From positions 1 through 64,000 of the forward strand of contig CAZPXH010000008.1 in NCBI GenBank assembly GCA_964591085.1: a DNA stretch of 64,000 nt, in the 5' to 3' direction. The notes under the pieces were generated by a model. That model worked only from the letters and a program-made list of their open reading frames with translations. It was not told the DNA's origin and made no database searches. Of this stretch, positions 7,318 to 15,069 are shown in pieces. Every line of letters begins with the position of its first letter. The stretch's first letter is position 1. A program made the position numbers and the translations under genes. The stretch is from CAZPXH01 sp964591085 (lineage in GTDB: Bacteria > Spirochaetota > Spirochaetia > DSM-27196 > CAZPXH01).

Positions 7318-9576
7318 CTATCCGACGTCGCCGTCGAGCACGCGCGTGGTGCGCACGGGCTCGCCGTTGCCCAGGATTCGGCTCTCCCCTACGCGGATTT
7401 CGCCACCAAGCGCCTTCAGCGGGACTGAGAAGAAGTCGTCAACTTTGATACGCCGGGGTCGCTCCCCCTCGCCACGGGCGGGCCTGATTCCCTCCCGGCC
7501 TTCTACCTGGAGGACAGTTCCGGGAGAAAGGTGGTCCACGAACAGCACCTCCAGCTCCTCCGCTTCACCCTCGCCCCGGGATGCCGCGAGGAGCATTCCC
7601 TCACTCTTCACGCCACGAAGTTTGGCGGGCTTGAGATTGTCCACGAGGATTACGTGCCGGCCCACGAGTTCATCCGCCGAATAGTGGCCTACCAGGCCCG
7701 AGACAACCTGCCGCGGCTCCCCACGGCCGTCATCCATCTGCTCCACGAACAGACGGTCAGCGTCCGGGTGCGGGGACACAGACTCTATCCGGGCAACCCG
7801 CAGTTCCACAGTGGAAGCAAAGGCCTCTGCCGGGTCCGAGTCGGAGACCGGCCCCGCGGCGCCCGCTGCCCCTGATTGGGCTGCCTCTGCACGTTCGGCC
7901 TGGCTGCCGGAGTACTGCGCGCGCAGCCGTGCAACGAGGTCATCGTCCAGCGGCTGGAAGAGCACTTCTGGTGGGTTGACCAGCTCAATCCCGCCGCGTT
8001 TCCCCACGCTTGCCCAGCTGCGCTGCTCCGCCGGCAGGCGCAGGAAATCCATGAGACGCTGTGCCGTGTGCGGGATATATGGCTCCAAGAGGATGGAAAG
8101 ATCCCGGAGCAGGTCCGTCAGTTCGCTGATCAGTGAGTGTGCTACGTGGGGTTCGTCCTTGCGCACGCGCCAGGGCTCGGCGGCCTGGAACACCTGATTG
8201 CCCAGGCGGGAGAGCTCCAGGGTCTGGCGCAGGGCTTCCCTGAGTCCGGCCCACTCGTGCAGCTGCTGAATCTCGGTGGCACGTTGCTCGCGCTGTTGCT
8301 GGAAGTCAGCCGGCACGGTCCCCGGGGTTCCCGGGGCGCTGCGATGTTGCGGATCAAGCACGGTCCCATCGAAGTAGCGGGTCAGGAAGGTCAGCGTTCG
8401 GTTGACCAGGTTCGCGAAGTTGCCGATGAGCTCGCCGTTCACGCGTTCCTGGAAGTCCGGCCAGGTGAAGGTGTAGTCGGATGTCTCGGGCCGGTTGTAG
8501 AAGATGTAGAAGCGCCAGACATCCTCGGGGATGCCGCTGTCAATGGCGTCATCCCCGAACACTCCGATGCCCTTGCTCTTGCTGAACTTGGAGCTCTCGT
8601 AGTTCAAATACTCAGTGGAAGACATGTGGTGAAGCATCGTCCATTCCTCCCCGCTCCCAAGCAGAGAGCTGGGGAAGATCACCGTGTGAAATGGAATGTT
8701 GTCCTTGCCAATGAACTGAAACAGCTCAACGTCAGCGGGACTCTTCCACCATTCCTCCCAGGCATCCGTGAGGCCGGCGGTGATGGACACGTAGCCGATT
8801 GGCGCGTCAAACCAGACGTAGATGACCTTGTTCTCGTAGCCCGGTAGTGGAACCGGGATTCCCCACTTCAGGTCCCGGGTGATGGAGCGTTCGCGCAGAC
8901 CGTCTCGGATCCAGGCCTGGGTCATCTGAACGGCGTTCCGCGACCACTTCCCCCGTACACTTGCTTCCTTCATCCACGCCTCCAGACGGGGCCGGATTGC
9001 CGGAAGATCGATGTAGAGGTGCGTGGTCTTCCTGGGTACGGGGGTAGTGCCGTCAATTGAGCTCCGCGGCTCAATCAGGTCTGCGGGATCAAGCAGCTTC
9101 CCACAGTTCTCACACTGATCGCCGCGGGCGTCGGTGTAGCCGCAGTTGGGGCAGGTACCCCGGACAAAGCGATCCGCCAGAAACATCCCGCTGCTCTCGG
9201 AGTAGAGCTGCTCGATCTCGCGCTCCTGCAGCAGCCCGTTTGCGTGCAGACGCAGGAAGATTTCCTGGGTGATACGTGTGTGCTCCGGGGTGCTTGTACG
9301 GCCGAAGCGGTCAAAGGAGATGTTGAACCACTCGTAGATGTCCCGATGGATGGCGTGGAAGCGGTCCACAAGTTCCTGCGGGGTGATCCCCTCCTCCAGT
9401 GCGCGTGTTTCGGTGGCCGTTCCGTACTCGTCCGTACCGCAGATGTACAGTGTCTGGTAGCCGGCCAGGCGGCAGTATCGGGCGAACACGTCGGCCGAGA
9501 GGACCTGGATCAGGTTGCCAAGGTGCGGCAGGTTGTTCACATAGGGTAGAGCTGAGGTGACCAGGCGTCGCTTCAT
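7318..9576 (-). CDS. metG: Methionyl-tRNA synthetase
   Basis: A 752-residue class I synthetase that charges tRNA-Met. The signature near the N-terminus is PHLGNLIQV (HIGH-equivalent HLGN), the zinc knuckle is CPNCGY...CENCGK and the second signature is KFSKSKGIGV. The C-terminal 150 residues form an EMAP-II-like tRNA-binding domain (VELRVARIESVSPHPDADRL), as in long dimeric MetG forms. First gene of a three-gene operon. There is no ribosome site; a TAGACT box on the minus strand (9585-9590) lies eight bases before the ATG, so the message may be almost leaderless. Confidence 0.97.
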   Translation of the reverse strand: MKRRLVTSALPYVNNLPHLGNLIQVLSADVFARYCRLAGYQTLYICGTDEYGTATETRALEEGITPQELVDRFHAIHRDIYEWFNISFDRFGRTSTPEHTRITQEIFLRLHANGLLQEREIEQLYSESSGMFLADRFVRGTCPNCGYTDARGDQCENCGKLLDPADLIEPRSSIDGTTPVPRKTTHLYIDLPAIRPRLEAWMKEASVRGKWSRNAVQMTQAWIRDGLRERSITRDLKWGIPVPLPGYENKVIYVWFDAPIGYVSITAGLTDAWEEWWKSPADVELFQFIGKDNIPFHTVIFPSSLLGSGEEWTMLHHMSSTEYLNYESSKFSKSKGIGVFGDDAIDSGIPEDVWRFYIFYNRPETSDYTFTWPDFQERVNGELIGNFANLVNRTLTFLTRYFDGTVLDPQHRSAPGTPGTVPADFQQQREQRATEIQQLHEWAGLREALRQTLELSRLGNQVFQAAEPWRVRKDEPHVAHSLISELTDLLRDLSILLEPYIPHTAQRLMDFLRLPAEQRSWASVGKRGGIELVNPPEVLFQPLDDDLVARLRAQYSGSQAERAEAAQSGAAGAAGPVSDSDPAEAFASTVELRVARIESVSPHPDADRLFVEQMDDGRGEPRQVVSGLVGHYSADELVGRHVILVDNLKPAKLRGVKSEGMLLAASRGEGEAEELEVLFVDHLSPGTVLQVEGREGIRPARGEGERPRRIKVDDFFSVPLKALGGEIRVGESRILGNGEPVRTTRVLDGDVG

Positions 9577-9584
9577 TGGCCATC

Positions 9585-9590
9585 AGTCTA
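9585..9590 (-). promoter_or_regulatory. Candidate -10 box for metG
   Basis: TAGACT on the minus strand, eight bases before the metG ATG, with no Shine-Dalgarno sequence in between. No good -35 box is visible at 16-18 bases, so this rests on position and on the similar layout at other genes here. Confidence 0.35.
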
Positions 9591-9601
9591 CCGCGGCGGA
9601 G

Positions 9602-9630
9602 TTGACGCCGGCTATGGTGGCTCGTATCGT
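9602..9630 (+). promoter_or_regulatory. Promoter of hflKC
   Basis: TTGACG (9602-9607), a 17-base spacer and TATCGT (9625-9630). The predicted start of transcription is near 9637, leaving a 15-base leader that contains the GGAGG site of hflK. Confidence 0.6.
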
Positions 9631-9651
9631 TCAGGAGAACCAGGAGGTTTC

Positions 9652-10674
9652 ATGTCAGATAACGGACCACGGGACGTGACGCCCGGGCGACAGCCGTTCA
9701 CAATACGTCCGCGCGTGGTGATTCTCGTCCTTCTCGTCCTGCTTGTAGTCGGAACCGTCGCGACGAGTATTTTTGTCGTGGACGAGTTCGAGCGCGCCGT
9801 TGTACTTCGGCTCGGCCGATTCCACCGAATCGAACCCCCGGGCCTGAATACCAAGTGGCCCTTCGGGCTTGAGCAGAACTTTAACGTCAACACAGAGGAA
9901 CAGCGGAACTTGGAGTTTGGCTTCCGAACCCAGGCGTCCGGCATTCAGACTAGCTTTAGCTCCCAGGACTTCCCGAACGAGTCCCTCATGCTTACGGGTG
10001 ACCTGAACATTGTGGATGTGGAGTGGACGGTTCAGTATCGCGTCGTAGACCCGTTCGCCTGGCTGTTCAACGTGGAGTTCCGGGAGGAAACCCTCCAGGA
10101 CATCGCACGATCGGTAATGAACGCGCTGGTTGGTGACCGGTCCATCCAGGAGGTCATCTCTGACGAGCGTCTTGCGATGCAGATAGCTTCCCGAGACCAG
10201 ATGAATGTGATCTTTCAGCGCTATGGCCTTGGAGTTGAAGTAACCGGCGTGTTTTTCCGAAACACCCTGCCACCGGCCGGACCGGTCCAGGACGCGTTTG
10301 AAGATGTGAACGCTTCCATCCAGGACCTCAACCGATTGGTGAACGAGGCCCGGGAGGAGTACAACACCGCAATCCCAAGGGCTCAGGGCGACGCAGAGCA
10401 GCTGATCCAGCAGGCCCGGGGTTACGCCACCGAGCGCGTGAACCGCGCCCGTGGTGACGTTGCCCGTTTCAACTCGGTACTTGCCGAGTATCGCCGCGAT
10501 CCAGGGACAACCCGGCAACGGCTCTACCTGGAGATGATAGAAGAGACGCTCGCGCAGAGAGACAGTCAGACCCTGATTGACCGGAGTCTGCAGAACGTGA
10601 TTCCGCTGCTGAACCTCGGCGGTGAGTCCGGCCTTCCGGGCACGGGCACCGGCGCACAGGGAGGTGTACAGTGA
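9652..10674 (+). CDS. hflK: HflK, membrane-bound prohibitin-type modulator of FtsH
   Basis: A 340-residue SPFH/band-7 protein with one N-terminal membrane helix (about residues 22-42) followed by the band-7 domain (ERAVVLRLGRF, LNIVDVEWTVQYRV) and a long helical, Ala/Glu/Arg-rich region (REEYNTAIPRAQGDAEQL). In known systems HflK and HflC form a large periplasmic cage around the FtsH protease and restrain it. A GGAGG site precedes the ATG. The stop overlaps the hflC start by four bases (GTGA), a sign of coupled translation. FtsH itself is not in the window. Confidence 0.93.
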   Translation: MSDNGPRDVTPGRQPFTIRPRVVILVLLVLLVVGTVATSIFVVDEFERAVVLRLGRFHRIEPPGLNTKWPFGLEQNFNVNTEEQRNLEFGFRTQASGIQTSFSSQDFPNESLMLTGDLNIVDVEWTVQYRVVDPFAWLFNVEFREETLQDIARSVMNALVGDRSIQEVISDERLAMQIASRDQMNVIFQRYGLGVEVTGVFFRNTLPPAGPVQDAFEDVNASIQDLNRLVNEAREEYNTAIPRAQGDAEQLIQQARGYATERVNRARGDVARFNSVLAEYRRDPGTTRQRLYLEMIEETLAQRDSQTLIDRSLQNVIPLLNLGGESGLPGTGTGAQGGVQ

Positions 10675-11690
10675 GACGCCTTATCGTAGGTCTTGTCATT
10701 GTCGCGATCCTGCTGGTGGTGCTGGTAATTCTTGGCCCCTTCTACATCCTCAGTGAGGGCGAGCAGGCGGTCGTTACCCGCTTTGGCGCAATCGTAGATG
10801 TAACGACGGAACCCGGCCTGAAGTTCAAGCTTCCGGTGGTGGACGATGTTGTTCGCTACAGCGCAAAGATCCTGAGTTGGGACGGCGACCCGAGCCGGGT
10901 GCCCACTGGTGACGGGGAAAACCAGTTCATCTTTGTGGACACCACGGCGCGTTGGCGAATCGCTGATCCGCGGGTGTTCTACCAGCGGCTTAACACATTG
11001 AACGCGGCGTTCAACCGTCTGGACGGAATCATTGATTCGGCAGTCCGAAACGTGATCTCCGCCAACAGCCTCTCCGAGGCCGTACGGAGCACCAATGGAA
11101 TCATTGAGCGCGCACAGACCGTGGACGCTTTTGTGGTGAGCGAGGTGGACGAAATCTCTTCCGACGCTATCAATGTTGAGACGCTGCTGGAACAGCAGGT
11201 CCTTGCCACATCCAACGCGCGGCTCGGCAACGTTGAAGTTGGCCGGCAGGGGCTGTCAGAGCTGATGCTTGAGTCTGCGCAGGGCGACATTCTGGAGCTT
11301 GGAATTGAGTTAATTGATGTCGTCATCCGCCAGGTACGCTACAGTGATGACCTCACACAGCAGGTGTTTGCCCGGATGATCTCTGACCGGCGTCAGATTG
11401 CACAGCTCTACCGTGCCGCGGGCGAAGGCCGGCAGCGGGAGATTCGCGGTGAGCTGGAGAATGATCAGCGCTCCATTCTGTCCCGAGCCTTTGAAACCTC
11501 GGAAACCATCCGCGGTGAGGCAGACGCGGAGGCAGCACAGATCTACTCTTCGGCCTACACGCAGGATCAGGAGTTCTTTGCGTTCTGGCGGGCAATTGAG
11601 TCCTATCGGCAAGTACTGCCGAGGTTCTCCACTACCCTCAGTACGGACCTGGAGTACTTCCGGTACCTGTACTCACCCACCGGCGACTGA
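10671..11690 (+). CDS. hflC: HflC, partner of HflK
   Basis: A 339-residue SPFH/band-7 protein. It has an N-terminal membrane helix (VGLVIVAILLVVLVILGPFY), then the family opening EGEQAVVTRFGAIVDV, a band-7 core and the conserved coiled-coil part with REIRGELENDQRSILSRA, and it ends in HflC-like EFFAFWRAIESYRQVLP. It starts with GTG overlapping hflK. With HflK it would make the FtsH-associated complex. A strong hairpin follows 23 bases after the stop. Confidence 0.93.
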   Translation: MRRLIVGLVIVAILLVVLVILGPFYILSEGEQAVVTRFGAIVDVTTEPGLKFKLPVVDDVVRYSAKILSWDGDPSRVPTGDGENQFIFVDTTARWRIADPRVFYQRLNTLNAAFNRLDGIIDSAVRNVISANSLSEAVRSTNGIIERAQTVDAFVVSEVDEISSDAINVETLLEQQVLATSNARLGNVEVGRQGLSELMLESAQGDILELGIELIDVVIRQVRYSDDLTQQVFARMISDRRQIAQLYRAAGEGRQREIRGELENDQRSILSRAFETSETIRGEADAEAAQIYSSAYTQDQEFFAFWRAIESYRQVLPRFSTTLSTDLEYFRYLYSPTGD

Positions 11691-11713
11691 CGCAGACTGG
11701 TGCGTGAATTGCA

Positions 11714-11740
11714 GAAGCCCGCGCCCCTGGCGCGGGCTTC
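11714..11740 (+). terminator. Terminator after hflKC
   Basis: GAAGCCCGCG (11714-11723) and CGCGGGCTTC (11731-11740) pair perfectly, and two more C-G pairs reach into the short loop. The T-run after it is weak (GTTGTTG), but placement just after the operon end supports termination. Confidence 0.7.
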
Positions 11741-11799
11741 GTTGTTGCTGATGCACAGGCTCCACGCAGCATCTACCCAAGCCCAGCGGGATTGATCCG

Positions 11800-13377
11800 G
11801 TGAAACTCCAACGCTTGCTATCCGAGGCCTTGAAACTTCGTGGCAAAAGTCCGGATTCCCTGCCGCCACGGTCATCCGCGGAAGCCTCCCAAGCGAATCC
11901 TGAGGTACGGGGCCTGACCTACGACTCCCGCCTTGTAGAGCCCGGAAGCCTCTTCTTTGCACTCGCTGGAGAGCACACGGATGGCGCGCGGTTTGCAGAG
12001 GATGCGCTTGATCGCGGCGCTGTTGCGGTAGTCTCCATCTCTCCTGCACCAGCACGCCATCCTTCGGCGGTGCCCTGGGTTCAGGTCACGGATCCCCATG
12101 TGGTGATGAGCGCTGCAAGCCATGTGTTCCACGGAAAGCCCTCCGAGAACCTCCCGGTTATCGGCATTACCGGGACGGACGGCAAGAGCAGTACCGCCTG
12201 GTTTGCGTGGCAGCTCTGCCGTGCCATGGGCAAGCGCCCGGGCCTGGTCACAACCCCTCTGGTGGACACCGGAGAGGGTCCGCAAGCAGCAAAGATCCGG
12301 CAGAGCACTCCGGAGGCCCCTGTCCTGCACGGCCTGCTTTCCCGAATGCTGGACAACGGTTGCAACCTTGCGGTGGTGGAATGCACCTCCCACGGTTTGT
12401 CACCTCGTACGGCGCGCCTGGCGCACCTGCGGATATGCCACGCTGCCTTCACCAACCTCAGCCCCGAGCACCTGGAGTTTCACGGCACCTTTGCCAACTA
12501 CCGGCGTGACAAGCTGCGCCTCTTTGATGCGCTCGCAGACCCGGCCGCCGTGTGCGCTGATCCCAGCGCGGTGGTGAACGCGGATGACCCGAACGCGGCA
12601 CACTTTGCGGAGCGCGCCCGTTCCCTTGGAGTAGCGCTCACCCTCATTGGTGAACGCGCTGAAGCGGAAGCGGAAGCGGGTGATCGGGTGGTGCTCATGA
12701 AGAGGATCGTTGAAACACAAGGGGCGGTCTTCTGCAGTGTCCACGCCGATGGTCAGGAGCACGAGCTCCGGGTACCTGTTCCGGGACGCTTCAATCTCTG
12801 GAATGCGCTCACATCCGCCCTGCTGGCCTCGGCAGCGGCCGGTCGGCCACTGGCGGAAACGCTACAACACTGCGGATCCCTCCGCCCGTTGGTGGGCAGG
12901 ATGGAGCAGATCCGGCAGGGGCAACCCTTTGGGGTGATTGTGGACTACGCCCATACCCCCGGATCATTTGCGGAGGTCTTTCGCCGCTTTCGGGACGCCT
13001 GCCGCGGCCGACTGATTGCCGTGTTCGGCTCTGCCGGCGAGCGAGACCTTGCCAAACGGCCGGAGCAGGGCCGCATTGCCGCGGACTACGCCGATGTCGT
13101 GGTAATCACGGACGAGGATCCGCGCGGCGAAGACCGGATGAAGATCCTGCGTGACATCGCTGCCGGAATCACCCGAATGGACCGTGAGGTTCTGCTCATT
13201 CCGGACCGCCGGCAGGCGATTCGTGAAGCCTTTGGCCGTGCCTCCGGTGGCGACCTGGTTGTCCTACTTGGGAAGGGCCACGAATCAAGCATAGAAATGC
13301 CAGACGGGTCTTGGGCCTGGAACGAGCAGCAAGAGGCCCGCAACGCTCTGGCCGAGCTGGGCTACAACCAGGACTGA
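11800..13377 (+). CDS. murE: UDP-MurNAc-tripeptide synthetase
   Basis: A 525-residue Mur ligase that adds the third amino acid to UDP-MurNAc-dipeptide in peptidoglycan synthesis. It shows the N-terminal uridine-binding domain (LFFALAGEHTDGARFAEDA), the ATP loop GITGTDGKSSTAWF near residue 123, the middle-domain HLEFHGTFANYRRDK and the C-terminal DYAHTPGS and GKGHES motifs. The loop that selects the third residue reads DEDPR, near residue 437, where diaminopimelate enzymes have DNPR. Spirochaetes often carry ornithine at this position, so the substrate should not be assumed. It starts with GTG with only a weak purine stretch upstream, and is followed after 13 bases by ddl. Confidence 0.92.
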   Translation: MKLQRLLSEALKLRGKSPDSLPPRSSAEASQANPEVRGLTYDSRLVEPGSLFFALAGEHTDGARFAEDALDRGAVAVVSISPAPARHPSAVPWVQVTDPHVVMSAASHVFHGKPSENLPVIGITGTDGKSSTAWFAWQLCRAMGKRPGLVTTPLVDTGEGPQAAKIRQSTPEAPVLHGLLSRMLDNGCNLAVVECTSHGLSPRTARLAHLRICHAAFTNLSPEHLEFHGTFANYRRDKLRLFDALADPAAVCADPSAVVNADDPNAAHFAERARSLGVALTLIGERAEAEAEAGDRVVLMKRIVETQGAVFCSVHADGQEHELRVPVPGRFNLWNALTSALLASAAAGRPLAETLQHCGSLRPLVGRMEQIRQGQPFGVIVDYAHTPGSFAEVFRRFRDACRGRLIAVFGSAGERDLAKRPEQGRIAADYADVVVITDEDPRGEDRMKILRDIAAGITRMDREVLLIPDRRQAIREAFGRASGGDLVVLLGKGHESSIEMPDGSWAWNEQQEARNALAELGYNQD

Positions 13378-13390
13378 AGGAGGCGCATCC

Positions 13391-14485
13391 ATGAGCAGGA
13401 ACCAGACCCGCATGGTCATTCTCTACGGTGGGCGCAGCGGCGAACACGATGTAAGCCGCAGATCAGCCGCATCTGTCTTGCGCAACCTGCCGGAGCGCTT
13501 TGTTGTGGAATGCGTGGGGATCAGTCGGGATGGGCGCTTCTACCACCAGTCCGGGCTGAATCGGCACAGCCTTGGCTCGGAGGCCCTCCTCCCGGAGGTC
13601 GGCGAACAAGAGGCGGTGTGGATTGTACCGGCTGACGGACTGCACACGGCTTCCGGGAAGATTCCCTGTGATGTGGTGTTTCCAGTCCTGCACGGTACCT
13701 TTGGGGAAGACGGTACGATTCAGGGAGCACTTGAGATTGCGGGACTGTCCTATGTCGGAGCTGATGTTACGGGGAGCGCGCTTGGCATGGCCAAGGGGCT
13801 GGCCAAGACCTTGTGGGAAGCCGATGGGCTGCCGGTAGGACCCTGGATACAGCTGGATCGCAGCGTCCTGGAAGCCAACAGCGAGCAGGCACAGGCACTC
13901 CAGCGGTTTCGGGCCCGGCATCCCGGCCCGGTCTTTGTGAAACCAAACCGCGGAGGCTCTTCAGTCGGCGTTGCCCGCGTGGAAGCGGCAGACGATCCCA
14001 TCCCGGCACTCGCGGATGCCCTGCTGTGGGACCGTGACGTGCTGGTTGAGCTCGCAATCGCGGGCAGGGAGCTGGAGATCAGCGTGATCGGAAACGGCCG
14101 TCTGGAGGCCTGTGCCGTCGGAGAGATCCGCATGCGCAGCGGCTTCTACAGCTATGACGCCAAATACACGGACGAGGATGCCGCGAAACTGATTGTTCCC
14201 GCGGCCATCACAGACGCAGCGGTGGAGACCATCCGCAGCCACGCGGTCCGTGCGTGCCGGGCATGCGCCATTGACGGGATGGCTCGTGTGGACTTCTTCC
14301 GGGAGAGCGGGAGCGGACGCATCCTGATCAACGAGGTGAACACCATCCCGGGTTTCACATCAATCAGCATGTATCCCCGGCTGTGCGGGGAAGCTGGAAT
14401 TCCCTATCCCGAGCTGCTGAATCGCCTTGCGGATCTTGCTCTTGAGCGACACCGCGAGCGGGAACAGATCCGCTACACCCGCTGA
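13391..14485 (+). CDS. ddl: D-alanine--D-alanine ligase
   Basis: A 364-residue ATP-grasp enzyme joining two D-alanines for the peptidoglycan stem. It shows the N-terminal GGRSGEHDVSRRSA motif, VFPVLHGTFGEDGTIQG, the ATP-grasp segment VFVKPNRGGSSVGV and the C-terminal metal and substrate motif NEVNTIPGFTSISMYP. The GGAGG site before its ATG overlaps the end of murE, and the two make a small peptidoglycan operon. The nitroreductase gene converges on it, seven bases away. Confidence 0.96.
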   Translation: MSRNQTRMVILYGGRSGEHDVSRRSAASVLRNLPERFVVECVGISRDGRFYHQSGLNRHSLGSEALLPEVGEQEAVWIVPADGLHTASGKIPCDVVFPVLHGTFGEDGTIQGALEIAGLSYVGADVTGSALGMAKGLAKTLWEADGLPVGPWIQLDRSVLEANSEQAQALQRFRARHPGPVFVKPNRGGSSVGVARVEAADDPIPALADALLWDRDVLVELAIAGRELEISVIGNGRLEACAVGEIRMRSGFYSYDAKYTDEDAAKLIVPAAITDAAVETIRSHAVRACRACAIDGMARVDFFRESGSGRILINEVNTIPGFTSISMYPRLCGEAGIPYPELLNRLADLALERHREREQIRYTR

Positions 14486-14492
14486 GCGTGGG

Positions 14493-15002
14493 CTACCAGT
14501 GATTCCAGCCCACAACCCGGTCCATGGGCAATCTGTCGTCTCCGGATTCACTATCCGCGGCGTATCCCAGCGCAATCAGCGTTGCAATCTTCATTGAGTA
14601 CGGAACCGATAGCAGGGAACGAAGCTCGGCTTCCACAAAGGTGGTGATGATGCAGCTACCGAGCCCGGCGTGCCGCGCCTGCAGAACCATCCATCCTGTG
14701 GCAATTCCCAGATCAATTGGCCAGCTCTCAACCCCGTTGGGCATGCGATAGTCAATGTTGGTGGTACAGACTGCAATCTGCGCGGGCGCGCCGGAAACCC
14801 ATTCCTGGTTGTACGCAGCCGAGCCGACTGCCGCGCGGGTCTCAGCATCCGTGATGGCAACAAAGCGCCAGGCCTGGCGATTCTTGGCGGATGGCGCACG
14901 GCGGCCGGCATCCAGCACCGAGTTCAGCACGTCCCTGGGTATGGGCTGGTCACGAAAGCAGCGAACGCTCCGTGCCGTAGCAATCTCAGTCAACAGATCC
15001 AC
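14493..15002 (-). CDS. Nitroreductase-family FMN oxidoreductase
   Basis: A protein of about 169 residues of the nitroreductase fold, which binds FMN and reduces various substrates with NAD(P)H. It contains TARSVRCFRDQPIP (N-terminal FMN-phosphate contact), the RRAPSAKNRQAWRFV segment (usual SA.N.QPW.F) and ATGWMVLQARHAGLGSC near the middle. The start is taken at GTG 15002 because a GGGAGG site lies five bases upstream; an upstream in-frame GTG at 15026 has no such site. The physiological substrate cannot be told. Confidence 0.88.
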   Translation of the reverse strand: MDLLTEIATARSVRCFRDQPIPRDVLNSVLDAGRRAPSAKNRQAWRFVAITDAETRAAVGSAAYNQEWVSGAPAQIAVCTTNIDYRMPNGVESWPIDLGIATGWMVLQARHAGLGSCIITTFVEAELRSLLSVPYSMKIATLIALGYAADSESGDDRLPMDRVVGWNHW

Positions 15003-15031
15003 TCGATCCTCCCGTTGGCACTTCACGCCGG

Positions 15032-15060
15032 TTGACGCCGCGTGGAGGCGATCCTATCCT
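15032..15060 (+). promoter_or_regulatory. Promoter of the M28-like membrane protein, giving a nearly leaderless message
   Basis: TTGACG (15032-15037), a 17-base spacer and TATCCT (15055-15060). The GTG start follows only nine bases later, so transcription should begin within about three bases of the start codon. No Shine-Dalgarno sequence is possible in this layout. Confidence 0.6.
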
Positions 15061-15069
15061 CCGCTCACC

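Noticed and set aside
12659..12678. GAAGCG micro-repeat in murE
   Set aside because: Only about three units coding Ala-Glu in a surface loop; too short to call a phase-variable tract.
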